A stretch of DNA of 64,000 bases from RBG-16-34-14 sp963798865 (GTDB lineage: Bacteria; Bacteroidota; Ignavibacteria; Ignavibacteriales; Ignavibacteriaceae), in NCBI GenBank assembly GCA_963798865.1, contig CAWCVZ010000009.1:248001-312000 (forward strand), written 5' to 3'. A program made the translations under genes and the position numbers. Below, piece after piece: positions 53,032-62,375 of the stretch; positions within the stretch are counted from its first letter, which is position 1; every line of letters begins with the position of its first letter. The notes under the pieces were generated by a model. It was not told the DNA's origin, made no database searches, and was given only the letters and a program-made list of their open reading frames with translations.

Positions 53032-54374
53032 TTGTCTGATCAGCAGAATGAAATAAATACAAAAATAAATTTTGGTTCACAGGCATTTAAAAGATCTTTA
53101 AAAACACCTCCTGGCTTCTTACCGAACGAACAGTAAGATTAATAGTTAACTTTCTTATTAATATTTATGTAATCCGCTATCTTGGTCCGGATAATTTTGG
53201 ATTACTTAGTTACGCCGTCAGCTTTGCCGCACTTTTCAGTACGCTTTCTACTTTAGGGGTTGATAATCTTTTAGTGAGGGAACTTGTAAACAATCCCGAA
53301 AAAAGAGATAGTTATCTCGGTTCAGTTTTTTTTATGAAACTCGTGGGAGCTCTTTCATCTTTTTTTTTGATTGCAGTTGTTGTTCTGCTGACAAATGAAT
53401 CTTCATTTACAATATTATTAATTTTTCTTGTTGCATCTTCAACCATATTCCAATCATTTAATGTTATAGATTTCTTTTTTCAATCAAAAGTTTCAGCAAA
53501 GTTTCCGGTAATTGTTCAGTTCACTACCTCAATGCTTACAGCAATATTTAAATTTATTCTTATCCAGGTAAATGCTGACCTCTGGCTTTTTGCAGCGGCT
53601 GTTGCCCTGGAAAGTTTTTTATGGGGATTGGGTTTTATTATTGTATATCAGTCGCAGGGTTTAAAAATATTTCACTGGAGATTCAACAAAAATATTGTCT
53701 TTCAATTTCTTAAAGATTCCTGGCCATTAATATTATCAGGTTTAGTTATTTCAGTTTACATGAAAATTGACCAGGTTATGATAAAAAAAATGCTGGATGA
53801 TCAGGAAGTTGGTTACTATGCTGCGGCGGCAAGGATTTCTGAAGCATGGTATTTTATTCCGGTTGCAATTACAACTTCATTATTCCCTGCAATAGTGAAT
53901 GCAAAAAAAATCAGCGAAGTTTTATATAAAAACAGACTTCAGAAGCTATACGATATTCTCACCTGGATGGCTATAGGAATATCTGTACCGGTAACGATTT
54001 TTTCTCATAAAATTGTAAAATTAATTCTTGGTGCTGAGTATCTTCAAAGTGCAGATGTTCTGACAATTCACATCTGGGCCGGCGTTGCCGTATTTTTAGG
54101 TGTTGCAAGCAGCCAGTATCTTATAACGGAGAATCTTACAAAGCTGGCATTTTACAGAACGTTTATAGGAATGGTATTAAATATTATTCTCAATTTTATT
54201 TTAATCCCAGCTTATGGAATAACAGGTGCGGCTGTGGCAACCTTGGTTTCGTATACTTTATCTGTGTTTTCAATTGTAATGGACAGAAAATCTAATGAAC
54301 AATTTTTATTAATGTTAAAATCCTTATTCTTCATAAATTTGATTAAAAGAATTTTTATTTCTGTAAAAAAGTAA
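53032..54374 (+). CDS. Polysaccharide flippase, MATE/Wzx-like (frame shifts -1 at 53097-53103)
   Basis: Composite of about 447 residues from a TTG at 53032 (no ATG upstream before the previous stop). Frame one gives 'NFGSQAFKRSLK' and stops at 53134-53136. Frame two, open from about 53090, continues 'KNTSWLLTERTVRLIVNFLI' then 'YVIRYLGPDNFGLLSYA', the classic N-terminus of Wzx-type flippases. A -1 change at TTTAAAA (53097-53103, phase T_TTA_AAA) joins them. About 12 spans follow. It flips a lipid-linked glycan unit across the inner membrane. Starting instead at the internal GTG at 53274 would remove the first two spans. Confidence 0.82.
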
Positions 54375-54379
54375 TTTCC

Positions 54380-55081
54380 ATGACCTTAAAAAATAATCCG
54401 CTCTATAAAATTATTAGAAAGGCAGGTCTTAATTATCTATATAAATTGCCAAACAAATCTTATTCCCAGGAAGGTGAAGATTTAATTTTAAATAGATATT
54501 TTGATTATAAACCAAATGGATTCTATATAGATATTGGGGCTTATCATCCCACAAGATTTTCTAACACATATTTATTTTATAAAAAGGGATGGAAGGGAAT
54601 AAACATTGAAGCAAGACCTGGAAGTAAAGAAATTTTTGATAAGGTTAGAAAAAGAGATTTAAATATTGAAGCTGCCGTGAGCGATGAAATCAGAGAACTA
54701 ATCTATTATAAATTTAATGAACCGGCTCTAAATGGCTTTTCAAAAGAAATTTCTTTAGAAAGAAATAAAAGTGAGAAGTATAAAATCATTGAAGAAATAA
54801 AAATTCAAACAACTACATTAAAAGAACTTTTTAGCAAACAATTAAAACCAAATAGTAAAATCGATTTTATGACAATTGATGTGGAAGGGCATGATCTGAA
54901 AGTATTAAAATCTAATGACTGGAAATTGTATCGCCCTAATATTGTACTTGTTGAGGATATTAATTTCAATATTATGGAACCTTCCAGATCAGATGTGTTT
55001 AATTTAATGATTGAGAAAAAATATTCCCTTATTGCTAAAGCCGTGTATACTTTATTTTTTAAAGACTCGAATCTGACCTAA
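54380..55081 (+). CDS. FkbM-family methyltransferase
   Basis: 233 residues. The FkbM signature is seen in 'SQEGEDLILNRYFD', 'FYIDIGAYHPTRFSNTYLFY', 'GWKGINIEARPGSKEIF' and 'IDFMTIDVEGHDLKVL'. The family O-methylates sugars or polyketides with SAM. In a surface glycan cluster, decoration of a sugar residue is the likely role. Starts 5 nt after the flippase stop. Confidence 0.85.
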   Translation: MTLKNNPLYKIIRKAGLNYLYKLPNKSYSQEGEDLILNRYFDYKPNGFYIDIGAYHPTRFSNTYLFYKKGWKGINIEARPGSKEIFDKVRKRDLNIEAAVSDEIRELIYYKFNEPALNGFSKEISLERNKSEKYKIIEEIKIQTTTLKELFSKQLKPNSKIDFMTIDVEGHDLKVLKSNDWKLYRPNIVLVEDINFNIMEPSRSDVFNLMIEKKYSLIAKAVYTLFFKDSNLT

Positions 55082-55304
55082 TCATCTCAGAATAAAACAC
55101 AAATTATCCATTCGTCTTATTTAAGATTACTTCATCAAACAATTTAATTTTCGGTTCATTATTTGAACAGTAAGTTTATAAAATCTTTTTTTGGCAATAT
55201 GCAACTATTGTTAATCCGCAAATTAAAAAATTATTGCACATCAATATTTAAATATTTAACTTGATTCAAAAAAATATTAATCTTCCAAAAGGAAGGGGGA
55301 AAGA

Positions 55305-56621
55305 ATGAAAGGGTTAGTTGGTTTTTTAGTAGTTGTCATTTCACTGTTCACAATTCAATGTTCAAATGAGATCCCTGTTACAAGCGAACCTATTAATTTA
55401 GAGCTGGGCAAGATTGTCTTGAATATTGATAAGGTTAATGCACCAGCTAATGTAGTAGTTGTTGAAGCATTCTTAACAAGGGAGAATCATGATACACTTT
55501 ACGGAAGCCTTAACTTATTAAATCCAACAACAGCAGATATACTTTTTGACAATGTTCAGGCAGGAGAATGGCATTTAACTGTTGATGCAAAAGACTCAAG
55601 TGGAACGGTTTTATATACAGGAGAAACTAATATCAATGTTCAAGCTGGAATATTAACACAGGTAAACCTGACTTTAATTCCAACCGGTCTTGGTACCGGT
55701 TCAATTTATATTTACGTGACTTGGGGGAATACAAATTCACAATGGGTTGATTACATTGGAAATCCTGTTTTAACTAAACAAGATATTTATTTCGATAATT
55801 ATGGAGTCTCGGAATCCTCAATTATTTATGATAATAATATTTATAAAATGTGGTATGCCGGGGATGCGGGGTCAGGAGTTCATTATATTTTATATGCAGA
55901 GTCACAAGACGGTATAAATTGGATCCATCCACATTCAGGACCAGTTTTATCGCCAGGTACAAACAACTCATGGGATTCGCATTCAGTTGTCCCCGGAGCA
56001 GTAATTAAAGAAAACGATGTTTACAAAATGTATTATTCAGGCTGGGCATATATTGATAACCCATGGCATGTAGGTTTGGCAACTTCAAGCGATGGAATTA
56101 ATTGGGAAAAAAATCCTAGTCCTGTTCTTTTTGGAGGAACAAATGGTGATTACCAGGTGAAAGCCACATCCGTAGTTAAGAATGAAGATATTTATTATAT
56201 GTATTACTTAGAGGGATTTCACGCTCAAAGCTGGAATATTAATCTTGCAACCTCATCTGATGGACTTAACTGGACAAGATATTCCAGTAATCCAATTCTA
56301 TCAACTACAAATACCTGGGAAGGAATAGGAATTTACAGCCCTTCTATAATTAAGGAAAATGGAACTTATCAAATGGTCTACCAGGGAATGAATAATTCAG
56401 CTTTTGGTTTTGCAACTTCGCAAGACGGTATTCATTGGACAACTTCTCAATCAAATCCTTTTTTTACAAAGGAAAATACATCAAATCATTGGGGCGGTGG
56501 TGCAATTGCCTATCCTAATTTTGTTAGAGCCTCAAACAGTGAATTGAGGATTTATTATACCGGCATATCATTAAATTCAAATATTCAGAAAATTGGCTTT
56601 ATGAAAAAGTTGATCAATTAA
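55305..56621 (+). CDS. Lipoprotein with GH43/GH32-like propeller, paralog 1
   Basis: 438 residues, hydrophobic signal ending 'LFTIQCSNEI', a probable lipoprotein with a relaxed lipobox. Residues about 30-140 form a beta domain ('APANVVVVEAFLTRE', 'AGEWHLTVDAKDSSG'). A propeller with repeats such as 'YKMWYAGDAGSG', 'YKMYYSGWAY', 'YYMYYLEG' and 'GLATSSDGINW' (about every 55-60 residues) fills the rest. This resembles five-bladed GH43/GH32 folds, but the catalytic acids cannot be assigned, so glycan binding or hydrolysis is a guess. A strong ribosome site (GGAAGGGGGAAAG) precedes the ATG. A 223 nt AT-rich gap with no visible gene precedes it. Confidence 0.7.
   Translation: MKGLVGFLVVVISLFTIQCSNEIPVTSEPINLELGKIVLNIDKVNAPANVVVVEAFLTRENHDTLYGSLNLLNPTTADILFDNVQAGEWHLTVDAKDSSGTVLYTGETNINVQAGILTQVNLTLIPTGLGTGSIYIYVTWGNTNSQWVDYIGNPVLTKQDIYFDNYGVSESSIIYDNNIYKMWYAGDAGSGVHYILYAESQDGINWIHPHSGPVLSPGTNNSWDSHSVVPGAVIKENDVYKMYYSGWAYIDNPWHVGLATSSDGINWEKNPSPVLFGGTNGDYQVKATSVVKNEDIYYMYYLEGFHAQSWNINLATSSDGLNWTRYSSNPILSTTNTWEGIGIYSPSIIKENGTYQMVYQGMNNSAFGFATSQDGIHWTTSQSNPFFTKENTSNHWGGGAIAYPNFVRASNSELRIYYTGISLNSNIQKIGFMKKLIN
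55525..55675. repeat. 151-bp near-identical segment shared with 56872-57022
   Basis: Bases 55525-55675 equal 56872-57022 except for one change (A at 55635, G at 56982), while the bordering parts of the two lipoprotein genes differ at roughly three in ten bases. The silent sites are also identical inside the block, which indicates a recent gene conversion or recombination between the neighbours rather than selection alone. Confidence 0.8.
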
Positions 56622-56651
56622 TTAAATCTTTATACTCTTAAGGTTTTATAT

Positions 56652-57965
56652 ATGAAACAACTAAAATATTTCTTCATTCTTTTTATATCTCTTTTCATTA
56701 CTCATTGTTCAAATGAAGTCCCAACATCAAGTGAACCTATTAATTTAGAATTAGGCAAAATATCTTTAAAGATTGATAAGGCTAATGCTCCAGCCAATGT
56801 TTTATTTGTAGAAGCTTTTCTTACACGTGAAGGACACGATACACTACATGGTGAATTAAATATTTTAACATCAACAACAGCAGATATACTTTTTGACAAT
56901 GTTCAGGCAGGAGAATGGCATTTAACTGTTGATGCAAAAGACTCAAGTGGAACGGTTTTATATACAGGAGAAACTAATATCGATGTTCAAGCTGGAATAT
57001 TAACACAGGTAAACCTGACTTTGGTTCCAACCGGAAACGGTACCGGGAGTATTTATATCTTTGTCAATTGGGGTACACTTTCAAACTGGATAGATTTTAT
57101 AAATAATCCTGTTTATACTATAGAAGACAGTCCTTTTAATCCATCGGCTGTTGTTGAAGGAGTAATTATTAAAGATGGCTCAATATTTAAAATGTGGTAT
57201 AACAATGTTTTTTCATCAGCAGTAGGAAAGGTTGGTTACTCTCATTCAGTTGATGGAATAAATTGGATTAGCAGTAATTCTTATTCATTACTTCCGGGAG
57301 AAAATGATAGTTGGGATAATTATTCCGTGGGTGTTGGGTTTGTATTAAAGGAAGAAAATAATTATTTAATGTATTATAGTGGAAATAGTCAGGCCTATAG
57401 TTATTGGCATATTGGCTTAGCAACATCAACAGATGGAATTAATTGGGTAAAACATCAGGGACCTGTTTTGATGGGAGATAGTAATGAACAGCAACTTATT
57501 CCAAATACTGTTTTAAAAGTTAATAACCAATACCTGATGTATTACACATTCAGGAATCCGAATAATTATCATTTTCATAATATTGGCATGGCTGTTTCGA
57601 GTGATGGAATTAATTGGGTGAAGAACTCTAATAACCCTATTATTACTGCTACACAGAATTGGGAAGGATCCGGCATATATTATCCATCGGTTATTTATGA
57701 AAATAATTTATTTAAAATGGTTTATATGAATACAACCGCAAATGCTTTTGGCATTGCTACATCATCAGATGGATTTAACTGGACTAAAAATAATTCCAAT
57801 CCCTTCTTTAAAAAAGAAAATACTCATAATAACTGGGCAACAAGGGAAATCGCATATCCGTTTTTAATAAAATCAGATAATGAATATCGTATATATTACT
57901 CAGGCGGTCCTTCAAATAGTATCACTTCAAGTATAGGGTTTGTAAAAAAAATGGGGTCGTTATAA
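56652..57965 (+). CDS. Lipoprotein with GH43/GH32-like propeller, paralog 2
   Basis: 437 residues, tandem paralog of the preceding gene with the same layout: signal ending 'LFITHCSNEV', beta domain (about 30-140), then propeller repeats ('FKMWYNN', 'YLMYYSGNSQAYSYW', 'GLATSTDGINW', 'FKMVYMNTTANAFGIATSSD'). It carries the other copy of the 151-bp block (56872-57022). The two probably lie on one transcript (30 nt gap) ended by the terminator at 57983-58008. Substrate unknown. Confidence 0.7.
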   Translation: MKQLKYFFILFISLFITHCSNEVPTSSEPINLELGKISLKIDKANAPANVLFVEAFLTREGHDTLHGELNILTSTTADILFDNVQAGEWHLTVDAKDSSGTVLYTGETNIDVQAGILTQVNLTLVPTGNGTGSIYIFVNWGTLSNWIDFINNPVYTIEDSPFNPSAVVEGVIIKDGSIFKMWYNNVFSSAVGKVGYSHSVDGINWISSNSYSLLPGENDSWDNYSVGVGFVLKEENNYLMYYSGNSQAYSYWHIGLATSTDGINWVKHQGPVLMGDSNEQQLIPNTVLKVNNQYLMYYTFRNPNNYHFHNIGMAVSSDGINWVKNSNNPIITATQNWEGSGIYYPSVIYENNLFKMVYMNTTANAFGIATSSDGFNWTKNNSNPFFKKENTHNNWATREIAYPFLIKSDNEYRIYYSGGPSNSITSSIGFVKKMGSL

Positions 57966-57982
57966 ATTACGTTAATTTTCTT

Positions 57983-58008
57983 AGCCCTGTTTTTACAGGG
58001 CTTTTTTT
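57983..58008 (+). terminator. Rho-independent terminator after the paired lipoproteins
   Basis: AGCCCTG (57983-57989) pairs with CAGGGCT (57996-58002) around a 6-nt loop, followed by seven T (58002-58008). It is a textbook intrinsic terminator 18 nt after the stop codon, and the clearest one in the window. Confidence 0.9.
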
Positions 58009-58127
58009 AAGCTTTCCACTTGTTTACCAATCAATCTGAAACTTAAATCCAACTATTTTCTTTTATATATTAACAAATAAAGATTTAACTTGTTAATAAA
58101 AATCATGAGTTACTTTTCTTAAAACTA

Positions 58128-59040
58128 ATGACAGGCACCCAGTTTAACACACCAATTCTCTTTTTAATTTTTAACAGACCGGGTACGACTAAAATTGTAT
58201 TTGAAAAAATTAAAATGATCAAACCTAAATTTTTATTTATTTCTGCAGATGGACCAAGAGAAAATAAACCGGGAGAAAAAGAGTTATGCAAAAATGCAAG
58301 AAGCATTATAAATGAAATTGATTGGGATTGTGAATTAAAAACAAATTTTAGTGAAATTAAATCTGGGCTGCAAAATTGGAGTCAGCGGAGGTATAAACTG
58401 GTTTTTTAATTATGTTGATGAAGGAATTATTCTCGAAGATGATTGTCTGCCCGATATTTCATTCTTTAAGTTTTGTGAATCACTGCTTGAAAAATATCGC
58501 GTTGATTCAAGGGTAATACATATCGGTGGCACTAATTTCCAGGATGGAAAAATCAGGGGAGATGGCAGTTATTATTTCTCAAAACATGCTCACGTTTGGG
58601 GATGGGCAACCTGGAAACGCGCCTGGCAAAAATATGATGTGAATCTTTCAGGATTCCCTGAATTTGTAAATCAAAATGCAATACAAAATTTTTATCAAAA
58701 CAAACAAATGCAGAAATTTTTCTTAAAGGATTTTGAGATTGTATTCCGGCAAAAAAAAGATACCTGGGACTTTCAATGGGTTTATAACCTGGTTATTAAT
58801 AATGGTCTATCTGTAATTCCAAATAAAAATCTTGTCTCAAATTTGGGATTTAATCAGGAAGCTACCCATACAAAAATGTTGCTACATCCTCTGGCGAACA
58901 AGCCTCTAAATGAAATAAACGAAATTAAGCATCCTTCTTTCGTTATTCCTGATTATGAAGCTGATCTTTATACTTTTAAAAAGTATATGAGAATAAGTAA
59001 ATTCAAAAAACTAATTCATATTATCAGAAATAAATTATGA
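58128..59040 (+). CDS. GT-A fold glycosyltransferase (frame disrupted +1 near 58359-58361)
   Basis: Composite of about 303 residues. Frame one starts at 58128 with 'TPILFLIFNRPGTTKIVFEK' and 'FLFISADGPRENKPGE'. Frame two continues 'NLGCKIGVSGGINWFFNYVD' and 'GIILEDDCLPDISFF', the DXD-like metal site. Removing one A from the AAA at 58359-58361 restores 'FSEINLGCKIGVSGG', the family pattern. This family is often annotated as nucleotide-diphospho-sugar or hemolysin-type transferases. Sugar and acceptor are unknown. It overlaps the next start by 4 nt (ATGA). Confidence 0.8.
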
Positions 59041-59834
59041 ATTGTAAAATTTGTGGTAGTATCTCAAAAATTATTTTAACTGGAAAAATCTTAAATAAGT
59101 ATGATATAAATTACCATCAGTGTATCACATGTAAATTTATTCAAACTGATGAGCCATTCTGGCTTGAGGAAGCCTATAAATCTCCAATCAATATAGAGGA
59201 CACTGGTTTGGTTGACAGAAATATTTTGTTAGCAAAAAGAACCGGTACACTCTTATATTTTTTGTTTAATAAAGAATCTGCATTTCTTGATTTTGCTGCA
59301 GGATATGGATTGTTTGTAAGATTAATGAGAGACTATGGTTTTAACTTTTTTTGGAGCGATCCTTACACCGAAAATATTTTTGCAAAAGGTTTTGAATTCA
59401 ATCCTGTTGCAAATAATAAAGTTGAGCTGGTAACTGCTTTTGAATGCTTTGAACATTTTAGTGATCCACTCAAGGAAATAAAAAAAATTCTGGAGTATTC
59501 AGACAACATTATTTTTTCAACTGAAATTTTTTCAGGAGAAGCTCCTGCCAATAACTGGGAATATTTTGGCTTTTCTCACGGGCAGCATATTGCATTTTAT
59601 TCTTATCAAACATTAAAAACAATTGCTAAAACCTTCAAACTAAACATAAATACTAACGGAAAAAGTTTTCATCTTTTTACAAAAAAGAAAATAAGCAATG
59701 CTACTTTTAATTTTCTTTTGAAACTTTCTTTAACTGGCATTCCAATATTTTTTAAAAGAATGCTAGGAAGTAAAACATTATCAGACTCAATCTTAATTAA
59801 AAAAATAAAAGACGAAGGTAGTCTTATTAAATGA
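59037..59834 (+). CDS. SAM methyltransferase with N-terminal zinc-ribbon-like motif
   Basis: 265 residues. The N-terminal 'NCKICGS' and 'YHQCITCKFIQTD' make a four-cysteine zinc-binding knuckle common in methyltransferases of sugar biosynthesis. 'FLDFAAGYGLFVRLMRDYG' is motif I and 'VTAFECFEHFSDPLKEIKK' is motif II. 'SHGQHIAFYSYQTLKTIA' matches the sugar C-methyltransferase group, so a deoxysugar methylation is possible. Both ends overlap neighbours by 4 nt. Confidence 0.82.
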   Translation: MNCKICGSISKIILTGKILNKYDINYHQCITCKFIQTDEPFWLEEAYKSPINIEDTGLVDRNILLAKRTGTLLYFLFNKESAFLDFAAGYGLFVRLMRDYGFNFFWSDPYTENIFAKGFEFNPVANNKVELVTAFECFEHFSDPLKEIKKILEYSDNIIFSTEIFSGEAPANNWEYFGFSHGQHIAFYSYQTLKTIAKTFKLNINTNGKSFHLFTKKKISNATFNFLLKLSLTGIPIFFKRMLGSKTLSDSILIKKIKDEGSLIK

Positions 59835-61003
59835 TCTTTATTAAAAGAGTTCTTCTTCTTTTAAAAAGCTTACTTTTATTTATTCCTTATAAATTGATAG
59901 ATAAAATTATAATTCCTTCTTCGGGAAAATCTGCCGTTAAGAATATTTTAATAATAAAGCTTGATGAGATTGGTGATTATTTTTTATTCAGGAATTTTTT
60001 GAGCTTTGTAAAAAAAAGTGAAATGATAGGAAATTATAAAATTATATTTTGTGGGAATATAGCCTGGAAAAATCTTGCTGAAAATTTAGACAAGGATTCT
60101 GTTGATGAATTTATATGGCTAAATAAAAAGAAATTTTCTTCAAACTTATTTTACCGCCATAAATTTCTGAAACAGGTATCAGAAAAAAGTTATGGGATTA
60201 CTATTAATGCTGCATACTCCAGAAGTTATTATTTAGATGATGCAATAATAAGTAAAGTTAATTCGCAGGAAAGAATCGGTTTTAAAACTGATTTATCGAA
60301 CTCGTACAAATGGCAGGTGAATCTTAGTAATAAATATTATACCCGATTAATTAATACTGAAGAGGAAATTTTTGATTTTAATAAGAATAAAATATTTTTT
60401 GAAAAATTTCTTAAAATTCAAATCCCTATTATAAAACCTTCCGTTAATGCCGACAAAATTTTATCTGATTTTACTATGGAAGGGGACTATGTTGTTTTCT
60501 TTGCCGGTGGCAGAAGAAAATATAAAATTTGGAATCTTAATAATTTCATTAAACTAGGCGAGTATTTGATTAGTAATTACAATCTTAAAATTGTTCTTAC
60601 CGGTACATCTGCCGAAAGTAAAATAAATAAAGAATTTATAGATAAAATAAATCTTAAAGAATTTGTTATTGATACTACAGGTCAAACTTCACTGATTGAT
60701 GTTTTAAAAGTTTTAAGTAACGCCCGGCTTCTTGTAACTAATGATTCAGGAATTGTTCATAGCGCAGCTTCTGTTGCTACTCCTGTAATTGTGCTGGCTA
60801 ATGGTACGCATTATGGAAGGTTTATACCTTATCCAAAAGGAATTAATGATAAAGTTGTTGCAATTTTTCCCCCTGGATTAAATAAAGAAAATAAAAGCAA
60901 AAACTTTAGCGATGATAAATTTAAATATCGTTCACATTTAGATATAAATAGTATTGACTATGAAACCGTTAGAGAAGCTGTGAACAAGATTTTGAGTAAA
61001 TAA
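59831..61003 (+). CDS. Glycosyltransferase family 9 (heptosyltransferase-like)
   Basis: 390 residues, GT-B fold. 'ILIIKLDEIGDYFLFRNFLS' at the start and 'LLVTNDSGIVHSAASVATPV' near the end are GT9 landmarks. 'YVVFFAGGRRKYKIWNLNNF' starts the second domain. GT9 enzymes add heptose or similar sugars to lipopolysaccharide core or other glycans. Peripheral on the inner membrane. Last plus-strand gene before the convergent GT4 gene. Confidence 0.88.
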   Translation: MIFIKRVLLLLKSLLLFIPYKLIDKIIIPSSGKSAVKNILIIKLDEIGDYFLFRNFLSFVKKSEMIGNYKIIFCGNIAWKNLAENLDKDSVDEFIWLNKKKFSSNLFYRHKFLKQVSEKSYGITINAAYSRSYYLDDAIISKVNSQERIGFKTDLSNSYKWQVNLSNKYYTRLINTEEEIFDFNKNKIFFEKFLKIQIPIIKPSVNADKILSDFTMEGDYVVFFAGGRRKYKIWNLNNFIKLGEYLISNYNLKIVLTGTSAESKINKEFIDKINLKEFVIDTTGQTSLIDVLKVLSNARLLVTNDSGIVHSAASVATPVIVLANGTHYGRFIPYPKGINDKVVAIFPPGLNKENKSKNFSDDKFKYRSHLDINSIDYETVREAVNKILSK

Positions 61004-61010
61004 TGGCAGG

Positions 61011-62267
61011 TTAACCATTTAAAATTCTGGCAAACTCTTCGGCTATATTTTTTCTGTCAAACTTTTTTATAAAATCCATATTAGTTCTGAATAAAATCGC
61101 TTTTTTAAAAAATTCTTCCGGGTCTTCATTATACTTAAACATCATTCCTGCATTTGCATCAGTTATTATTTTTTTTACTTCATCATTTTCATTACCAAAG
61201 GCTAATATAGGTTTGCCTGCCCTGAGATATTCGAAAAGTTTCCCGGGGACATGCCTTTTCTCTGATGCACAAACCAGCAAATAAGAAGATTTTTTTATTT
61301 CTTCCAGCATTTTAAGATAAGGGAGAAATCCAATAAACTCAGTTACTTGCTTTAAATTATTTATTTCTATTTCTTTTTTTATTAACGGACTTACAGTTCC
61401 AATAAATTTTAATTTTAATTTCTTCCCGCCATCAATTTCTTTTCTTATTCTTTTCCAAAGTTCTACAGGATTCTGATAGTCAAAAATATTTCCCGAATGC
61501 GTTATCGTTTCTTCATTGTTAATTTTATTTTTCACATTAATTTTTTGAAAATCATCCTCATTATATCCCCAGTAAAGAACATGAGATTTGTTCTTCAGCA
61601 AAGAATATTTATTAATATAATCTTCCTGCGTGGATTTAGTAACAAAAATAACTTTTGAAGCATGGTTTGATATTTTCCTTTCAAGATAATTATCAAATCT
61701 GACCGAACTTTTACTTCTTTTTGCACTCTTATAATAAACTATATCAACCCAGGGATCAATTAAAACAGGTATAAAGGGGATGTTAAATTTTTTACTTAAG
61801 CGATATCCGACCAGATGAGAAGAATGCGGCGGACCCAGCGAAACGATTACATCAAATTTATTTTCCTCTAAAATTTTTTTCCCTCTTGGGACGGCGGAAA
61901 AATACCATCCGACCCGTGCGTCAGGAATAAAAAGATTAAATCTTATCCAGAGAGAAATTTTATGAGCAAAGTTTTGATTCTCTCCCGAAACAGTTTCTGA
62001 TTCAATCAGCGGATCATTTTTTTTGCCGGTAAACTTTTTATAAATCTCAAATGGTTCAATAGATTTTGCTTTAAAAACTTTTAACCCTGGTGAAACTTCA
62101 TTCAATAAGCTTTCATCTTTAATATAATATGAATCATTTTCAACAGTTAGAACTGCCGGTTCCCAACCATTTTCCGGTAAATGTTTAATAATTTTTAATG
62201 GCCAGTGAAGAGTAGCTTTACCTGATGGCGGCCAGAAATAAGTAATAAAAAGGAGGTTCTTCATCAA
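61011..62267 (-). CDS. Glycosyltransferase family 4 (GT-B fold)
   Basis: 418 residues. 'FITYFWPPSGKATLHWPLKI' is the donor-side start; 'FDVIVSLGPPHSSHLVGYRL' and 'FIPVLIDPWVD' are seen in this subgroup; the C-terminal 'HVPGKLFEYLRAGKPILAFG' is the glutamate-containing GT4 motif. It probably transfers a sugar from a nucleotide donor in the same glycan pathway, but it is encoded opposite to its neighbours, convergent with the GT9 gene and divergent from the PKS gene. Confidence 0.88.
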   Translation of the reverse strand: MMKNLLFITYFWPPSGKATLHWPLKIIKHLPENGWEPAVLTVENDSYYIKDESLLNEVSPGLKVFKAKSIEPFEIYKKFTGKKNDPLIESETVSGENQNFAHKISLWIRFNLFIPDARVGWYFSAVPRGKKILEENKFDVIVSLGPPHSSHLVGYRLSKKFNIPFIPVLIDPWVDIVYYKSAKRSKSSVRFDNYLERKISNHASKVIFVTKSTQEDYINKYSLLKNKSHVLYWGYNEDDFQKINVKNKINNEETITHSGNIFDYQNPVELWKRIRKEIDGGKKLKLKFIGTVSPLIKKEIEINNLKQVTEFIGFLPYLKMLEEIKKSSYLLVCASEKRHVPGKLFEYLRAGKPILAFGNENDEVKKIITDANAGMMFKYNEDPEEFFKKAILFRTNMDFIKKFDRKNIAEEFARILNG

Positions 62268-62375
62268 ATTGTTTTTCAGAAAAAATCGTTAAGTTGATCT
62301 AAAAGTTACTAAATTCTTAACTATAATTTTTTAGGTCTCATTTATTCATCTTCTAATACTATTTATAAAAAACTT

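Noticed and set aside
55082..55304. A tRNA or small RNA in the 223-nt gap before the lipoprotein pair
   Set aside because: No cloverleaf, T-arm sequence or terminator is visible; only A/T-rich sequence and a ribosome site near the end.
61000..61016. Short inverted repeat AATGG/CCATT between the convergent GT9 and GT4 genes as a bidirectional terminator
   Set aside because: Stem of five base pairs with weak pairing and no T-tract.
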